Of a stretch of 14,833 nucleotides of DNA, positions 1 to 6,595 are shown piece by piece. A program made the position numbers and the translations under genes. Each line of letters starts with the position of its first letter. Positions within the stretch are counted from its first letter, which is position 1. The notes below the pieces were generated by a model. It ran no database searches, had not been told where the DNA came from, and saw only the letters and a program-made list of their open reading frames with translations. This DNA is from Woeseiaceae bacterium (GTDB taxonomy: Bacteria; Pseudomonadota; Gammaproteobacteria; Steroidobacterales; Woeseiaceae): NCBI GenBank assembly GCA_022615525.1, contig JAKEGN010000248.1, positions 1 to 14,833 on the forward strand, read 5' to 3'.

Positions 1-150
1 GGCGGACATGCGGCAAAAAATGCCGGGCAGCCGAAGCGGGCGGCTTGGTGTAGTCATGTCGGTTGGACGTCGCCGGAGAGGGAAATCAATCGCCAAACGG
101 CAGGTTTTTTTCGGGAAGCCGGCCGGGGCTATCTCACCGTGGCGCGGGCG

Positions 151-774
151 CTACTCGTCCGGCCAGTCGTAGTCCGGGTGCCGGGTGCGAAAATCGTCCA
201 GCCAGGATCTGGCGAGTTCTGTCGCGGTTGCTATGTCGGCCGCCTGCATGTTCATTTCCAGCTCGCTGCGATCGAAACTGGATTCGGAATCGCCCAATGC
301 TTCGCCCGTGGCAAACCATTTGCAGGCTTGCACGGGATCGGGCGTTACACCGAAACCACCGGCATACATGTCGCCCAAAGTGCGATGCGCCGCCGGGAAG
401 CCGCCGTCGGCGGCCTGCTGTATCCATTTCAGCGCTTCGGCATCGCTCTGCTCGACTCCCCAGCCGTTCTGGTACATCACACCAATGCTGTACTGGGCTT
501 CCGCGTGACCCTGGTTCGCCGCGCGCTGGTACCACTCGAGCGCTTTGGCATCGTCGAGCGGCACGCCCCAGCCGTTTGCGTAGAGGGAACCGAGGCCGAA
601 CTGGCTGCCGGCATGCCCCTGTTCGGCCAGCGGCGCCCACTCCGCCAGTGCCGTCTCGTAATCGCCAATGCTGTAGGCCTCCTGCCCGGCCGCGAAATCC
701 GCCGCCTGGCCGGAATTTGCGATCAGCAAGCCGTTGAGCAGCAACAGGTGTGTGCGAAGTTTCATGTTTTTCAT
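151..774 (-). CDS. Secreted Sel1-repeat (TPR-like) protein
   Basis: This 207-residue protein starts with a signal peptide (basic start, Leu-rich core at about 8-19, likely cleavage after SGQA near residue 24), so it probably acts in the periplasm. Three clear Sel1 repeats follow at about 55-89, 91-125 and 127-162, each with the A-x-x-x-x-G-x-x-Y-x-x-G-x-G-V pattern and a second helix such as A-L-E-W-Y-Q-R-A-A. A degenerate TPR-like unit precedes them at about 28-53. Sel1 repeats form alpha-solenoids that scaffold protein contacts; no catalytic residues are visible. The acidic C-terminal tail (about 163-207) is outside the repeats. The gene begins 10 bp after the E1-rhodanese gene on the same strand and is probably co-transcribed with it. 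There is no strong Shine-Dalgarno sequence before the start, so initiation at the Met 9 bp further in is possible. The partner is unknown. Confidence 0.88.
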   Translation of the reverse strand: MKNMKLRTHLLLLNGLLIANSGQAADFAAGQEAYSIGDYETALAEWAPLAEQGHAGSQFGLGSLYANGWGVPLDDAKALEWYQRAANQGHAEAQYSIGVMYQNGWGVEQSDAEALKWIQQAADGGFPAAHRTLGDMYAGGFGVTPDPVQACKWFATGEALGDSESSFDRSELEMNMQAADIATATELARSWLDDFRTRHPDYDWPDE

Positions 775-784
775 AAGACCAGAA

Positions 785-1939
785 TCAGCCGTAGCGCGCC
801 ATCGACCGGTCTATCCTTGCCGCCCAGGCATCGACTCCGCCATCGAGTATCCGCAGCCGGGTGAACCCGGAACTCCTCAGTATGTGATAGGCCTGGATGC
901 TTCGCGGCCCGCGATGGCAGGTGATGACGTAGGGATGTGACGTGTCGAGTTCATGCAAACGCCCCGGAAGGTCCGGCAGCGGAATCAGGCGTGCGCCCGG
1001 CACGCAAACGATTTCATACTCGTGCGGATTGCGCACGTCGATCAGTTCGCCGATGGCGCCAGAGTCGCGCAGTGATACGAATTCCTCGACGGTGATGCTG
1101 GGCACAGATTCCGACGTTGGCACTGCGCTGCCCGCGCCGCCGCAAAATGCTTCGTAGTCCACGGGTGCGAAAATCGAGGGAGTCTCGCCGCAAATGACGC
1201 AATCCCTGTCCTTCCTGAGTTTCACTTCGCGAAATTCGAAAGCAAGCGCATCGAATAGCACCAGCCGCGAAATGAGGGGCTGGCCTTTGTCGAGAATCAG
1301 CTTGATGACCTCGAGCGCCTGCAGGCTGCCGATGATGCCCGGCAACACGCCGAGCACGCCGCCCTCGGCGCAGGAAGGCACGGCGCCTGGCGGGGGTGGT
1401 TCCGGGAACAGGCAGCGGTAGCAGGGTCCGCGGCTTGCATCGAAGACGCTGACCTGGCCTTCGAAGCGAAAAATACTGCCGTAAACGTTCGGTTTTCCGG
1501 ACAGTACGCAGGCATCGTTGACCAGGTAGCGGGTCGGGACGTTGTCGGTACCGTCCACGACGATGTCGTAGGGCGCGACAGTTTCCATTACGTTTTCGCT
1601 GCTCAATCGCAGGTCGTGACAGACGATGTCGATGTCCGGGTTCAGTTGCGACAGTCTTTCGGAAGCCGCTAGCAGTTTCGGCCGCCCCACATCCGAGGTC
1701 GCGTAAAGTATCTGCCGCTGGATGTTGGTGAGATCGACCCGGTCGAATTCCGCAATCCCGAGCGTGCCCACGCCGGCTGCGGCCAGGTACAGGGTCAGCG
1801 GCGATCCCAGCCCGCCCGCGCCCACGCACAGGACCCGGGCATTTTTCAGTTTTTGCTGGCCCTCGATCGTGACCTCCGGCATCACCAGGTGCCGGCTGTA
1901 GCGCAGGATTTCGTCGCGGGACAGGTCAGTCATGAGCAT
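785..1939 (-). CDS. moeZ: E1-like adenylyltransferase with C-terminal rhodanese domain (MoeZ/MoeBR type)
   Basis: The N-terminal ThiF/MoeB domain (about 5-250) has the nucleotide-binding loop GAGGLGSP at 40-47, the N-I-Q-R-Q segment near 72-76, D130 in V-V-D-G-T-D, and two zinc-binding CxxC pairs (C173/C176 and C247/C250). C190 in P-S-C-A-E-G-G lies where related E1 enzymes carry a reactive Cys. The rhodanese domain (about 281-384) has its active loop at C-H-R-G-P-R-S with C341. Enzymes of this design adenylate the C-terminal Gly-Gly of a MoaD/ThiS/CysO-like carrier and then transfer persulfide sulfur to form a thiocarboxylate, serving molybdopterin, thiamine, cysteine or siderophore synthesis. 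A carrier with a Gly-Gly end is encoded across the divergent promoter at 3159-3455, so this pair probably works together. The start may instead be the Met at 1933; neither has a clear Shine-Dalgarno sequence. The symbol marks the architecture, not a proven pathway. Confidence 0.9.
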   Translation of the reverse strand: MLMTDLSRDEILRYSRHLVMPEVTIEGQQKLKNARVLCVGAGGLGSPLTLYLAAAGVGTLGIAEFDRVDLTNIQRQILYATSDVGRPKLLAASERLSQLNPDIDIVCHDLRLSSENVMETVAPYDIVVDGTDNVPTRYLVNDACVLSGKPNVYGSIFRFEGQVSVFDASRGPCYRCLFPEPPPPGAVPSCAEGGVLGVLPGIIGSLQALEVIKLILDKGQPLISRLVLFDALAFEFREVKLRKDRDCVICGETPSIFAPVDYEAFCGGAGSAVPTSESVPSITVEEFVSLRDSGAIGELIDVRNPHEYEIVCVPGARLIPLPDLPGRLHELDTSHPYVITCHRGPRSIQAYHILRSSGFTRLRILDGGVDAWAARIDRSMARYG

Positions 1940-1972
1940 CGTCGGTATGCCCGGTACGCGTTGTAGGCGCGG

Positions 1973-2002
1973 TGACGAAGCGGGCTATTGCCAGAGTATA
2001 CT
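1973..2002. promoter_or_regulatory. Candidate bidirectional promoter with palindromic -10
   Basis: The 107-bp divergent region contains a 10-bp perfect palindrome, GAGTATACTC, at 1994-2003, extended to an imperfect 16-bp symmetry at 1991-2006. Because of the symmetry, TATACT (one mismatch to TATAAT) reads on the plus strand at 1997-2002 and on the minus strand at 2000-1995. It would give leaders of roughly 40-50 nt to the propeller gene (start 2047) and the E1 gene (start 1939). The -35 elements are poor: TGACGA at 1973-1978 with an 18-bp spacer on the plus strand, and nothing convincing on the minus strand. This suggests an activator or simply a weak promoter. Confidence 0.45.
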
Positions 2003-2046
2003 CCGGGCTGGCAAACCGGCGGATGTAGCACATCGGGGAGCGCGCA

Positions 2047-3162
2047 ATGAAAGGGGTACGGGTACTGGTCGGGACCAAAAAAGGTGCGTTCATCCTGACC
2101 TCCAGCAAAAAGCGCCAGTCCTGGAAAATCGACGGTCCGCACTTTGCAGGCTGGGAAATTTACCACATGACCGGTTCTCCGGCCGATCCAGATCGTCTCT
2201 ATGCCTCGCAGACCAGCTCATGGTTCGGCCAGGTGATGCAGCGATCGGACGACGGTGGAAAGACCTGGGAAACCGTCGGCAATGAATTCAAGTACAAGGG
2301 CGAAGCCGGCCAGCACCAGTGGTATGACGGTTCGCTGAAGCCCTGGGAGTTCAAGCGCGTATGGCATCTCGAGCCCTCACTCGACGATCCCGACACGGTC
2401 TATGCCGGGGTCGAGGATGCAGCACTCTTTCGTACAAGGGACGGCGGCAAATCGTGGGATGAATTACCCGGCCTGCGCCAGCACGGCTCCGGCCCGCAAT
2501 GGTCCCCTGGCGCCGGCGGCATGTGCCTGCATACCATACTGCTCGATCCGTCACGGCCGAAACGGATGACCATTGCGATATCGGCTGCCGGCGTGTTTCG
2601 CAGCGAGGACAGCGGCAAGACCTGGCAGCCGAGCAACAAGGGGCTCGTGTCACAGTACATCCCGAATCCAACCGCCGAGGTCGGGCATTGCGTGCACCGC
2701 ATAGCGTCTCATCCGGATCGGCCAGACGTGCTGTTCATGCAGAAACACTGGGACGTGATGCGCAGCGACGATGCCGGCGCCAACTGGTACGAGATCAGCG
2801 GCGACCTGCCGACGGACTTCGGTTTTCCAATTGCGGTGCATGCGCATGATCCGGACACGATCTACGTGGTGCCGATCAAGAGCGATTCCGAGCATTTTCC
2901 GCCGGACGGAAAGTTGCGCGTGTACCGCAGCCGCAAGGGCGGCAACGAATGGAAGGCCCTGACAAAAGGGCTGCCGCAGAAGAATTGCTACGTCAACGTC
3001 CTGCGCGATGCGATGTCGGTCGATCGGCACGATCCTTGCGGAGTTTATTTCGGCACGACCGGTGGCCAGGTCTACGCTTCCGCCGACGAGGGCAACAGCT
3101 GGCAGGCGATCGCCGGTCATTTGCCGTCGGTACTGTCGGTCGAGGTGCAGACGCTGTCGTGA
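2047..3162 (+). CDS. Cytoplasmic Asp-box (BNR/sialidase-like) beta-propeller protein
   Basis: This 371-residue protein is built from BNR/Asp-box repeats, the S-x-D-x-G-x-x-W turn between propeller strands. Copies are at 67-74, 130-137, 186-193, 240-247 and 345-352, with a degenerate copy at 295-302, implying a six- or seven-bladed fold like sialidase-type and VPS10-like proteins. It has no signal peptide (it starts M-K-G-V-R-V-L-V-G-T), so it should be cytoplasmic, unlike secreted sialidases. I see no sialidase-type FRIP motif or Arg triad, so an enzymatic role should not be assumed from the fold. The start has a good Shine-Dalgarno sequence (GGGGAG, 6 bp upstream). Its stop overlaps the start of the ubiquitin-fold carrier gene by 4 bp (GTGA), which implies coupled translation. 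The propeller could be a partner or acceptor of the sulfur carrier, but this is inference. Confidence 0.85.
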   Translation: MKGVRVLVGTKKGAFILTSSKKRQSWKIDGPHFAGWEIYHMTGSPADPDRLYASQTSSWFGQVMQRSDDGGKTWETVGNEFKYKGEAGQHQWYDGSLKPWEFKRVWHLEPSLDDPDTVYAGVEDAALFRTRDGGKSWDELPGLRQHGSGPQWSPGAGGMCLHTILLDPSRPKRMTIAISAAGVFRSEDSGKTWQPSNKGLVSQYIPNPTAEVGHCVHRIASHPDRPDVLFMQKHWDVMRSDDAGANWYEISGDLPTDFGFPIAVHAHDPDTIYVVPIKSDSEHFPPDGKLRVYRSRKGGNEWKALTKGLPQKNCYVNVLRDAMSVDRHDPCGVYFGTTGGQVYASADEGNSWQAIAGHLPSVLSVEVQTLS

Positions 3163-3455
3163 TCAGGGTGCAGTTGCCGGCTCCGCTGCGCCGGCTGACC
3201 AAGACCGAGGGGCTGGTGGAGCTCGAAGTCACTGCGCCGGTGACGCAAAGAAAACTGCTGGACGCACTGGAGTTACGTTTTCCGATGCTGCGTGGCACGA
3301 CACGCAACCAGCAGACGCAGAAACGCCGTGCCTATGTCAGATTCTTTGCCTGCGGCGAGGACCTGTCCGATGCATCGCCGGACGACCTTTTGCCTCAGGA
3401 CGTGGTTGCGGGCAAGGAACCGTTCCTCGTCGTCGGGGCGCTTGCCGGGGGTTAG
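3159..3455 (+). CDS. MoaD/ThiS-like ubiquitin-fold sulfur carrier ending in Gly-Gly
   Basis: This 98-residue protein uses a GTG start inside the stop of the propeller gene (GTGA, 3159-3162), with GAGGTG 11 bp upstream. The order of predicted elements fits a beta-grasp fold: V-I-R-V-Q-L-P strand, E-L-E-V strand, helix T-Q-R-K-L-L-D-A-L, then R-A-Y-V-R-F-F strand and the E-D-L segment. The decisive feature is the C-terminus A-L-A-G-G at 94-98, the exposed diglycine that E1-like enzymes adenylate and convert to a thiocarboxylate. MoaD itself is usually about 80 residues and sits among moa genes; none are here, so an accessory carrier resembling CysO is likelier than molybdopterin synthase small subunit. 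The matching E1-rhodanese is encoded divergently at 785-1939. The destination of the sulfur (metabolite, protein or propeller partner) is not shown by the sequence. Confidence 0.82.
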   Translation: MIRVQLPAPLRRLTKTEGLVELEVTAPVTQRKLLDALELRFPMLRGTTRNQQTQKRRAYVRFFACGEDLSDASPDDLLPQDVVAGKEPFLVVGALAGG

Positions 3456-3536
3456 CTCACCGGTCCAGCCGAATCGTCTTCCAGGCCTGTATGGCAAATC
3501 CTGTCAGTTCCTATCGCTCATCCCGGCAGGCGGCAA

Positions 3537-4457
3537 ATGACGCGTCGTGACCTGATCGAACTGTTTCTGCTCGGAGCCATCTGGGGCGCCTCGTTCCTGT
3601 TCATGCGTGTTGCGACACCCGAGTTCGGGCCATTTGCACTTGTCGAACTCCGGGTTGCAATCGCAGCACTGTTCCTTTTGGCCATACTGCTTTGGCGTGG
3701 CGGCGTGCGGAATCTTCTGCCGCTGGTGTTGCCGCTGACCTTGCTCGGGATCACGAGCTCAGCTTTGCCCTTCGTCCTTTTTGCCTATGCAACGCTGTCT
3801 CTAAGCGCGGGTACTGCGGCAGTGTTGAATGCGACCGCTCCGTTGTTCGGTGCGCTCGTCGGTTACGTCTGGCTCCGCGACAAACTGCGACCGCTGCAAT
3901 GTGCCGGCCTTGCGCTCGGATTCGCCGGTGTCGTCCTGCTGGTCTGGGACAGGACGTCAGTCAACGTCGAGGGAGCGGTTGTCGCGGCAGCCGCCTGCCT
4001 GGTGGCTACACTGTCCTACGGGGTGGCCGCAAATTTTACCAAGAAGAAACTCGCCGGTTCGCCAGCCCTGGCCAATGCAACCGGATCCCAGATCACCGCT
4101 GCACTGCTGCTGCTGCTGCCGCTGGCTGTACTGTACTGGCCGGAAGACATACCGAGTGCTGCCAGCTGGTACAGCGCGGCCGCGCTCGGCGTCCTGTGCA
4201 CCGGCATTGCATTCGCTTTGTATTTTCGCCTGATTGCGCGCATTGGTCCGGCAAAGGCGATAACGGTCACCTATCTCGTGCCGGTATTCGGCATGGTATG
4301 GGGGCTGATGTTCTTGCACGAGCCAATCAGCGCAGGAATGGTTGCCGCCTGTCTGGTCGTGTTCCTCGGTGTCGCGCTGGCCACCGGTAAACGGCCGTCG
4401 GCAGCCGTTGCAACGCAGGCGCCGGTCACACTGGGGGAAGGCCAGAACAACGAGTGA
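3537..4457 (+). CDS. EamA/DMT-family inner-membrane exporter
   Basis: This 306-residue protein has about ten hydrophobic helices in two EamA repeats (about 7-138 and 147-283). Features seen are the first-helix signature G-A-I-W-G-A-S-F-L-F-M-R, the A-P-L-F-G-A-L-V-G segment after helix 3-4 of the first repeat, and the matching T-Y-L-V-P-V-F-G-M-V-W-G near 245-256 of the second repeat, followed by L-H-E-P-I. Family members are 10-TM secondary transporters exporting amino acids, metabolites or toxic compounds; the substrate cannot be read from sequence. The C-terminal tail of about 22 residues is polar and cytosolic. The gene follows the sulfur-carrier gene by 81 bp on the same strand and might be read through from it, but it has its own space. 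It converges with the FMN reductase gene, with 54 bp between the stops and no convincing terminator hairpin. Confidence 0.9.
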   Translation: MTRRDLIELFLLGAIWGASFLFMRVATPEFGPFALVELRVAIAALFLLAILLWRGGVRNLLPLVLPLTLLGITSSALPFVLFAYATLSLSAGTAAVLNATAPLFGALVGYVWLRDKLRPLQCAGLALGFAGVVLLVWDRTSVNVEGAVVAAAACLVATLSYGVAANFTKKKLAGSPALANATGSQITAALLLLLPLAVLYWPEDIPSAASWYSAAALGVLCTGIAFALYFRLIARIGPAKAITVTYLVPVFGMVWGLMFLHEPISAGMVAACLVVFLGVALATGKRPSAAVATQAPVTLGEGQNNE

Positions 4458-4511
4458 CAGGAACGGCATGCCTGGACCGGCAGCAATGCGAGGGAAAAAC
4501 CTGTTTCGGTA

Positions 4512-5081
4512 TTAGCGTGATCGACGGGGTGTCTCGGCGACAAATCCCGCGAAGCCTTGAAGGAAATCCGCGAGGCGCTTGCGGATTTCCTCGTCTTGCA
4601 GGTTGCCGTCGGCGTCGAACACCTTGCCGGCCCTGGAAACCATGAGCCTGCCGCCGAACCATTGGCGCGCTCCCAGCGTACGAAGCACCGGTAACCAGGC
4701 GTTTTGCGACAGTATCGTGCCGAAGCCGCCCGGCGATGCCCCGATGACGGCGACCGGCCGGTCGCCGAACACTCGCGGGATATCGCTCGCGGGACGCGAC
4801 AGCCAGTCGATCGCGTTCTTGAACACGCCGGGAATGCCGTTGTTGTACTCGGGTGTGGCCAGCAACAGGCCGTCGCTGGCGACGACACGATCTTTCAGTT
4901 CGCTTACCGCGGTCGGAATGCCCTCGCGCTGCTCCAGGTCACCGTCGTAGAGCGGGATGCCGGCGAGCGTAACGACTTCCAGTTGCACACCGCCATCGAC
5001 CAGCGTCTGGGCCGTGCGCAGCAGTGCGGTGTTGAACGAACCGCCGCGCAAACTGCCGGAGATTCCGAGAATTCTGGCCAT
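4512..5081 (-). CDS. NAD(P)H-dependent FMN reductase (flavodoxin-like)
   Basis: This 189-residue cytoplasmic flavoprotein belongs to the NADPH-dependent FMN reductase family (ChrR/SsuE/azoreductase-like). The phosphate-binding loop for FMN is G-I-S-G-S-L-R-G-G-S-F-N at 6-17. The family signature P-E-Y-N-N-G-I-P-G-V-F-K-N-A-I-D-W-L-S-R lies at 77-96, and the A-S-P-G-G-F-G loop is at 115-121. Members reduce free or bound FMN, quinones, chromate or azo compounds with NAD(P)H; the substrate is not determined by sequence. It is the last gene of the minus-strand block, 27 bp after the cytochrome c gene, with a weak ribosome site. It is the only gene of that block without an export signal, so it may be an accessory oxidoreductase answering the same stress, or be transcribed separately. 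Confidence 0.9.
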   Translation of the reverse strand: MARILGISGSLRGGSFNTALLRTAQTLVDGGVQLEVVTLAGIPLYDGDLEQREGIPTAVSELKDRVVASDGLLLATPEYNNGIPGVFKNAIDWLSRPASDIPRVFGDRPVAVIGASPGGFGTILSQNAWLPVLRTLGARQWFGGRLMVSRAGKVFDADGNLQDEEIRKRLADFLQGFAGFVAETPRRSR

Positions 5082-5108
5082 CGGCCGGCAGTATGCACTA
5101 TTTGGCGA

Positions 5109-5501
5109 TCAGTGTTTGCCCGGCTGGAGCTCCACGCCGCGACGTTCCTTGTATGCATAGGCCTGCATGGCGATCATGCGCGGATCGTCCGCGGCCAGGT
5201 CCTTGCCCTCCAGCGGATTGCGTATGCACCAATTGATCATCTCCCAGAGCTGCGCCACACGCCCCAATTGTTTCTGGAACTTCGGGTAGGTCTCGGGATG
5301 TGTGTTCGCCGCATTCGGGTGGCATTGCGCGCAAACGACACCGTTGGTGCCTATCTCCGGACTGGTCCAGAGACGGCGTCCTTCGCTTGCCACGAGTTCG
5401 AACTGCTCCATCCAGCGGTCCGTATCTTCCTCGGAGAATTCATCCGCGAGCGCCGGGCTGGAAAGGCACAGTATCAGGGTACTCAGAGTCAGGTATTTCA
5501 T
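5109..5501 (-). CDS. Periplasmic monohaem cytochrome c, SoxA-like C-terminal segment
   Basis: This 130-residue protein has a signal peptide (residues 1-19, A-L-A cleavage) and one haem-binding motif, C-A-Q-C-H at 57-61. Downstream, H-P-E-T-Y-P-K-F-Q-K-Q-L leads to I-N-W-C-I-R-N-P near 89-96 and A-A-D-D-P-R-M-I-A-M-Q-A-Y near 103-115. That layout, with a Cys in the helix after the haem and a D-x-x-M-x-A-x-x-A-Y end, recalls the cytochrome modules of SoxA and thiosulfate dehydrogenase; I judge this from pattern memory. M109, M112 or C92 could be the distal haem ligand. The strong Shine-Dalgarno sequence AGGAGAGG overlaps the stop codon of the preceding metallophosphoesterase gene, 11 bp away, so the two are translated from one message. 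It probably passes electrons to or from the di-haem peroxidase of the block. Confidence 0.85.
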   Translation of the reverse strand: MKYLTLSTLILCLSSPALADEFSEEDTDRWMEQFELVASEGRRLWTSPEIGTNGVVCAQCHPNAANTHPETYPKFQKQLGRVAQLWEMINWCIRNPLEGKDLAADDPRMIAMQAYAYKERRGVELQPGKH

Positions 5502-5512
5502 TCGGGCCTCTC

Positions 5513-6595
5513 CTAGAAATGCTGTTGAGCCAGTATGCGGTTCGCCGGGTCGGGGAAACTCGTGTCTTCCGGATGACCCTTCGCCTCATTGAACGCAATC
5601 GTCCGATTCGAGTTGTTGTAGAGATTGAATTCCAGGTCGACACGCCCGGTATGCATGTTCATGAACTGCCAGCCCGTCGCATCGCGTTCGTTGAAAGGAT
5701 CCGCACGGTTCATCGGTACCGTGAGTATCGGCAAATGGCTCTCGGCCTGCGCATAGCTTTCAGGATAAGGCCACGGCCAGGCGGTCGACATCACCGAGGT
5801 AAATGCGATGTTGCCGATCTGGTTGTACTGGATCTGGTGCACATGGCCGTAAATGACATTGACCTTGTCGAAGGGCTTCAGCAATGCCTGGATTTCATCC
5901 GCTTCTTCAGTCCAGAAATTCCACCCTTTGTAGATCTTCTGCAAAGGGGAGTGCGAGAACACCACGATCGGTGTGCTCTTTGAAACCCTGGCAAGGTCTT
6001 TCTTCAGCCACTCCATCTGCTTCGCGCCGACCATGAAGGGCGAACCGTTGGGGTTGTCGAGTCCCGCCATCTCGTTCATCCGGCGCTCGTCCGATTCCCA
6101 GCGATTGAACGTCCAGTCGTCGTAGGTGAGGATGCTGTTCAGCGTAACGAAATGCACGCCCTTGTGATCCCAGCTGTAGTAGTGCTTGCCATACAGTTTG
6201 CTCCAGTACTCGCCGAGATCCAGGTAATAGTCGTGCTCACCCATGACCATGTAGGTCTTGTAATTGAGTTTCGAAAGCATTTCCGCGCCGTGATCCAGCT
6301 CCGGCTTCGAGCCAAGCTGCGCGAGATCGCCGCCGAATACCACGAAATCCGGCTTCGGTTCGAGCAGGTTCGCTTCGGCCACAGCACGAATGAGTCCGCG
6401 GTCCCAGTTCCTGACGAACTGGTTGCCCTTGATCTGCTGGATGTGCGAATCCGAAATATAGGCGAACGTGAAATCGGGGCCGCCTTCCTTGCCGTAGGAC
6501 AGGCGTACGAGGCTGACCGGCAGCATGCCGGCGATGACACCGGACATCGTTGTCCGCAGAAAATCTCGCCTGTTGTTCACTATGATGTTCTTCAT
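5513..6595 (-). CDS. Tat-exported calcineurin-like metallophosphoesterase
   Basis: The 360-residue product begins with a twin-arginine signal (N-R-R-D-F-L, Arg 9-10, then a hydrophobic stretch at about 17-31), so it is probably folded with its metals before export to the periplasm. The metallophosphoesterase ligands are in order: D49-x-H51, G-G-D90, G-E-H-D at 119-122, S-H215, and G-H-V-H at 250-253. The usual G-N-H-D motif has Glu120 in place of Asn, a change at a metal-bridging site. It is a single-domain enzyme, much shorter than the two-domain Tat-exported SoxB or 5'-nucleotidases, so it is not SoxB. The start codon overlaps the stop of the di-haem peroxidase gene (ATGA), with GGGAG 7 bp upstream. 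A phosphomonoester or phosphodiester substrate is expected from the fold, but the company of haem proteins makes the true role uncertain. Confidence 0.9.
   Translation of the reverse strand: MKNIIVNNRRDFLRTTMSGVIAGMLPVSLVRLSYGKEGGPDFTFAYISDSHIQQIKGNQFVRNWDRGLIRAVAEANLLEPKPDFVVFGGDLAQLGSKPELDHGAEMLSKLNYKTYMVMGEHDYYLDLGEYWSKLYGKHYYSWDHKGVHFVTLNSILTYDDWTFNRWESDERRMNEMAGLDNPNGSPFMVGAKQMEWLKKDLARVSKSTPIVVFSHSPLQKIYKGWNFWTEEADEIQALLKPFDKVNVIYGHVHQIQYNQIGNIAFTSVMSTAWPWPYPESYAQAESHLPILTVPMNRADPFNERDATGWQFMNMHTGRVDLEFNLYNNSNRTIAFNEAKGHPEDTSFPDPANRILAQQHF

Noticed and set aside
8..52. Hairpin-like sequences near an A-run at the left edge, possible terminator for the minus-strand E1-Sel1 unit
   Set aside because: Stems are only 5 bp (CGGCA/TGCCG and AGCCG/CGGCT), about 100 bp beyond the stop, and the T-run on the minus strand does not directly follow the better stem. 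Too weak to call.
139..864. 241-codon open frame on the plus strand, opposite the Sel1 gene and longer than it
   Set aside because: It lies antisense to a gene with clear Sel1 repeats and a signal peptide, shows no domain or ribosome site, and is the kind of antisense frame that G+C-rich codon bias creates.
2047..3162. Assignment of the propeller as a true exo-sialidase
   Set aside because: Only the Asp-box fold signature is present. I see no FRIP motif or Arg triad and no signal peptide, so catalytic sialidase activity is not supported.
3159..3455. Assignment of the carrier as MoaD of molybdopterin synthase
   Set aside because: There is no moaE or other moa gene nearby, the protein is longer than usual MoaD, and it is coupled to a propeller gene. 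A general MoaD/ThiS-like label is safer.
4458..4511. Possible bidirectional terminator between the convergent EamA and FMN reductase genes
   Set aside because: No stem longer than 4 bp with a T-run on either strand could be found.
4704..5983. Long plus-strand frames (270 and 227 codons) opposite the FMN reductase, cytochrome and phosphoesterase genes
   Set aside because: The minus-strand products carry FMN, haem and metal motifs in unbroken frame with good ribosome sites; the antisense translations are Arg-rich and show no family features.
5513..6595. Assignment of the Tat-exported phosphoesterase as SoxB
   Set aside because: SoxB is a two-domain protein of well over 500 residues with a C-terminal 5'-nucleotidase domain; this one is 360 residues with a single domain, and no soxXYZ genes are present.
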